Assembly (NCBI GenBank): GCA_047619205.1
Contig: JBLHJR010000072.1
Span: forward strand, 1 to 15,598
Origin: Endobugula sp047619205
Lineage (GTDB): Bacteria; Pseudomonadota; Gammaproteobacteria; Pseudomonadales; Cellvibrionaceae
Direction of reading: 5' to 3'
Length of the DNA stretch: 15,598 nt
Shown here: positions 15,061-15,598 of the stretch, piece by piece
Numbering within the stretch: position 1 is the first letter of the stretch
Layout: each line of letters begins with the position of its first letter
Notes under the pieces: model-generated
Told to the model about the DNA's origin: nothing
The model's input: only the letters and a program-made list of their open reading frames with translations
The model's database searches: none
Program-made: the position numbers and the translations under genes

Positions 15061-15598
15061 AAAAATGAATAACTCGATTAATAGTCTATTCTACCAAGAG
15101 CCACTCAATGTAGCTAGACAGCAACAGCGTTAAAATTTAGACTTTAATGATGCAGAACTTTTTTAGAATCACTCTAGAACCGAACCAGGACATAAAAATA
15201 TCGCTTCAGTGTTCATGCGAAGACGTGCATGAGCCTACTGCTTTTTCTAGGGTATAACCATAGTGTTTGAAATTCAGGTGCTTATGAGTGCGCTAATTTT
15301 TGTTCACGGCAAGGCGTGATAACGCTCACGGATACACAAGTACCTTGGGCGAAGGGATCCTCAAGAACGACAACGCAACATAGCCATTCTTGTAAGGGGG
15401 AGCACCGACAATAGGCGCCCTTAAGCGACACTGCTGTGGGCAAAAGTGGAGTGCGATACGATCGTTACGGGTATCATCCTGTCATAGAAAGATCAAACAG
15501 TAATTTATCTCATTTTTCCAAGCAGTTGCCCACCCAAAATTCCTCTATCTGAACAAAGTCATTCAGTCAGTGAATTTGTTGGTGTGTTGCCTGCTTGA
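15061..15598. other. 538-bp region without a gene at the right end
   Basis: No ORF on either strand looks coding. The first ~110 bp are the AT-rich leader of the MFS gene. The rest includes a GC-richer structured segment (15277-15420) described separately. No CTGT-N8-ACAG LexA-type box was found; a CTGT...ACAG pair near 15480-15501 has a 14-nt spacer and does not qualify. If uvrA follows, its start and promoter lie beyond the window. Confidence 0.5.
15277..15420. repeat. Structured non-coding segment, possible decayed dispersed repeat (MITE-like)
   Basis: Several inverted repeats are nested here: GGTGCT (15277-15282) with AGCACC (15401-15406), GGGCG (15347-15351) with CGCCC (15416-15420), CAAGAA (15362-15367) with TTCTTG (15387-15392), and a small CCTT/AAGG hairpin at 15343-15355. 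The phrasing (a central hairpin flanked by motifs such as GCAAGGCGTGA and CGACAACGCAACA) resembles dispersed elements I associate with marine gammaproteobacteria, but I could not confirm that. There is no coding potential. Confidence 0.35.

Noticed and set aside
14483..15133. Two adjacent plus-strand ORFs across the MFS gene
   Set aside because: They mirror the codon pattern of the opposite-strand transporter gene and have no recognisable domains.
15480..15501. LexA/SOS box (CTGT...ACAG) near the right end
   Set aside because: The spacer is 14 nt rather than 8, and no gene starts nearby within the window.

Overview
The window looks like a chromosomal segment of a moderately AT-rich gammaproteobacterium, probably marine and Oceanospirillales-like. 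This is inferred from the 180-kDa-class NAD-glutamate dehydrogenase, the aapJQMP amino-acid transporter and an MFS transporter-ssb pair, an order familiar from Pseudomonas-type genomes, where uvrA lies divergently beside it. No sequence search could be run, so the taxonomy is tentative. Almost every gene is on the minus strand; only the glutamate dehydrogenase at the left edge is on the plus strand.

Layout. 3-1715 (+): C-terminal third of the NAD-glutamate dehydrogenase, cut by the window edge and closed by a strong hairpin. 1995-6147 (-): aapJ-aapQ-aapM-aapP, a complete general L-amino-acid ABC importer, with an intrinsic terminator between aapJ and aapQ. 6148-6490: AT-rich control region with a good vegetative-type promoter and two copies of one palindrome 223 bp apart. 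6491-9671 (-): overlapping genes for a sensor kinase with a periplasmic solute-binding domain and an NtrC-class sigma54 response regulator. 9944-11167 (-): ThrE-like threonine/serine exporter-family protein with its own terminator. 11293-12679 (-): a two-gene unit, a phosphatidylserine decarboxylase-like protein with an intact apparent D-H-S triad plus a membrane-anchored TPR protein, bracketed by two diverged copies of a ~75-bp direct repeat. 12680-13182: a non-coding or decayed stretch ending in the ssb terminator. 13183-15060 (-): ssb and an MFS transporter. 15061-15598: no gene; it holds a structured, GC-richer segment that looks like a decayed dispersed repeat.

How the parts may work together. 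The left 9.7 kb reads as one amino-acid module. The sensor samples a periplasmic amino-acid-like ligand and the regulator responds. The Aap importer supplies glutamate and other amino acids, and the dehydrogenase feeds glutamate into the TCA cycle as 2-oxoglutarate. The paired palindromes are the best candidate operators. No canonical sigma54 promoter is visible upstream of aapJ, so the link from the regulator to aap is a hypothesis. The right half is housekeeping (ssb, MFS) interrupted by the decarboxylase-like/TPR cassette, the least explained unit here.
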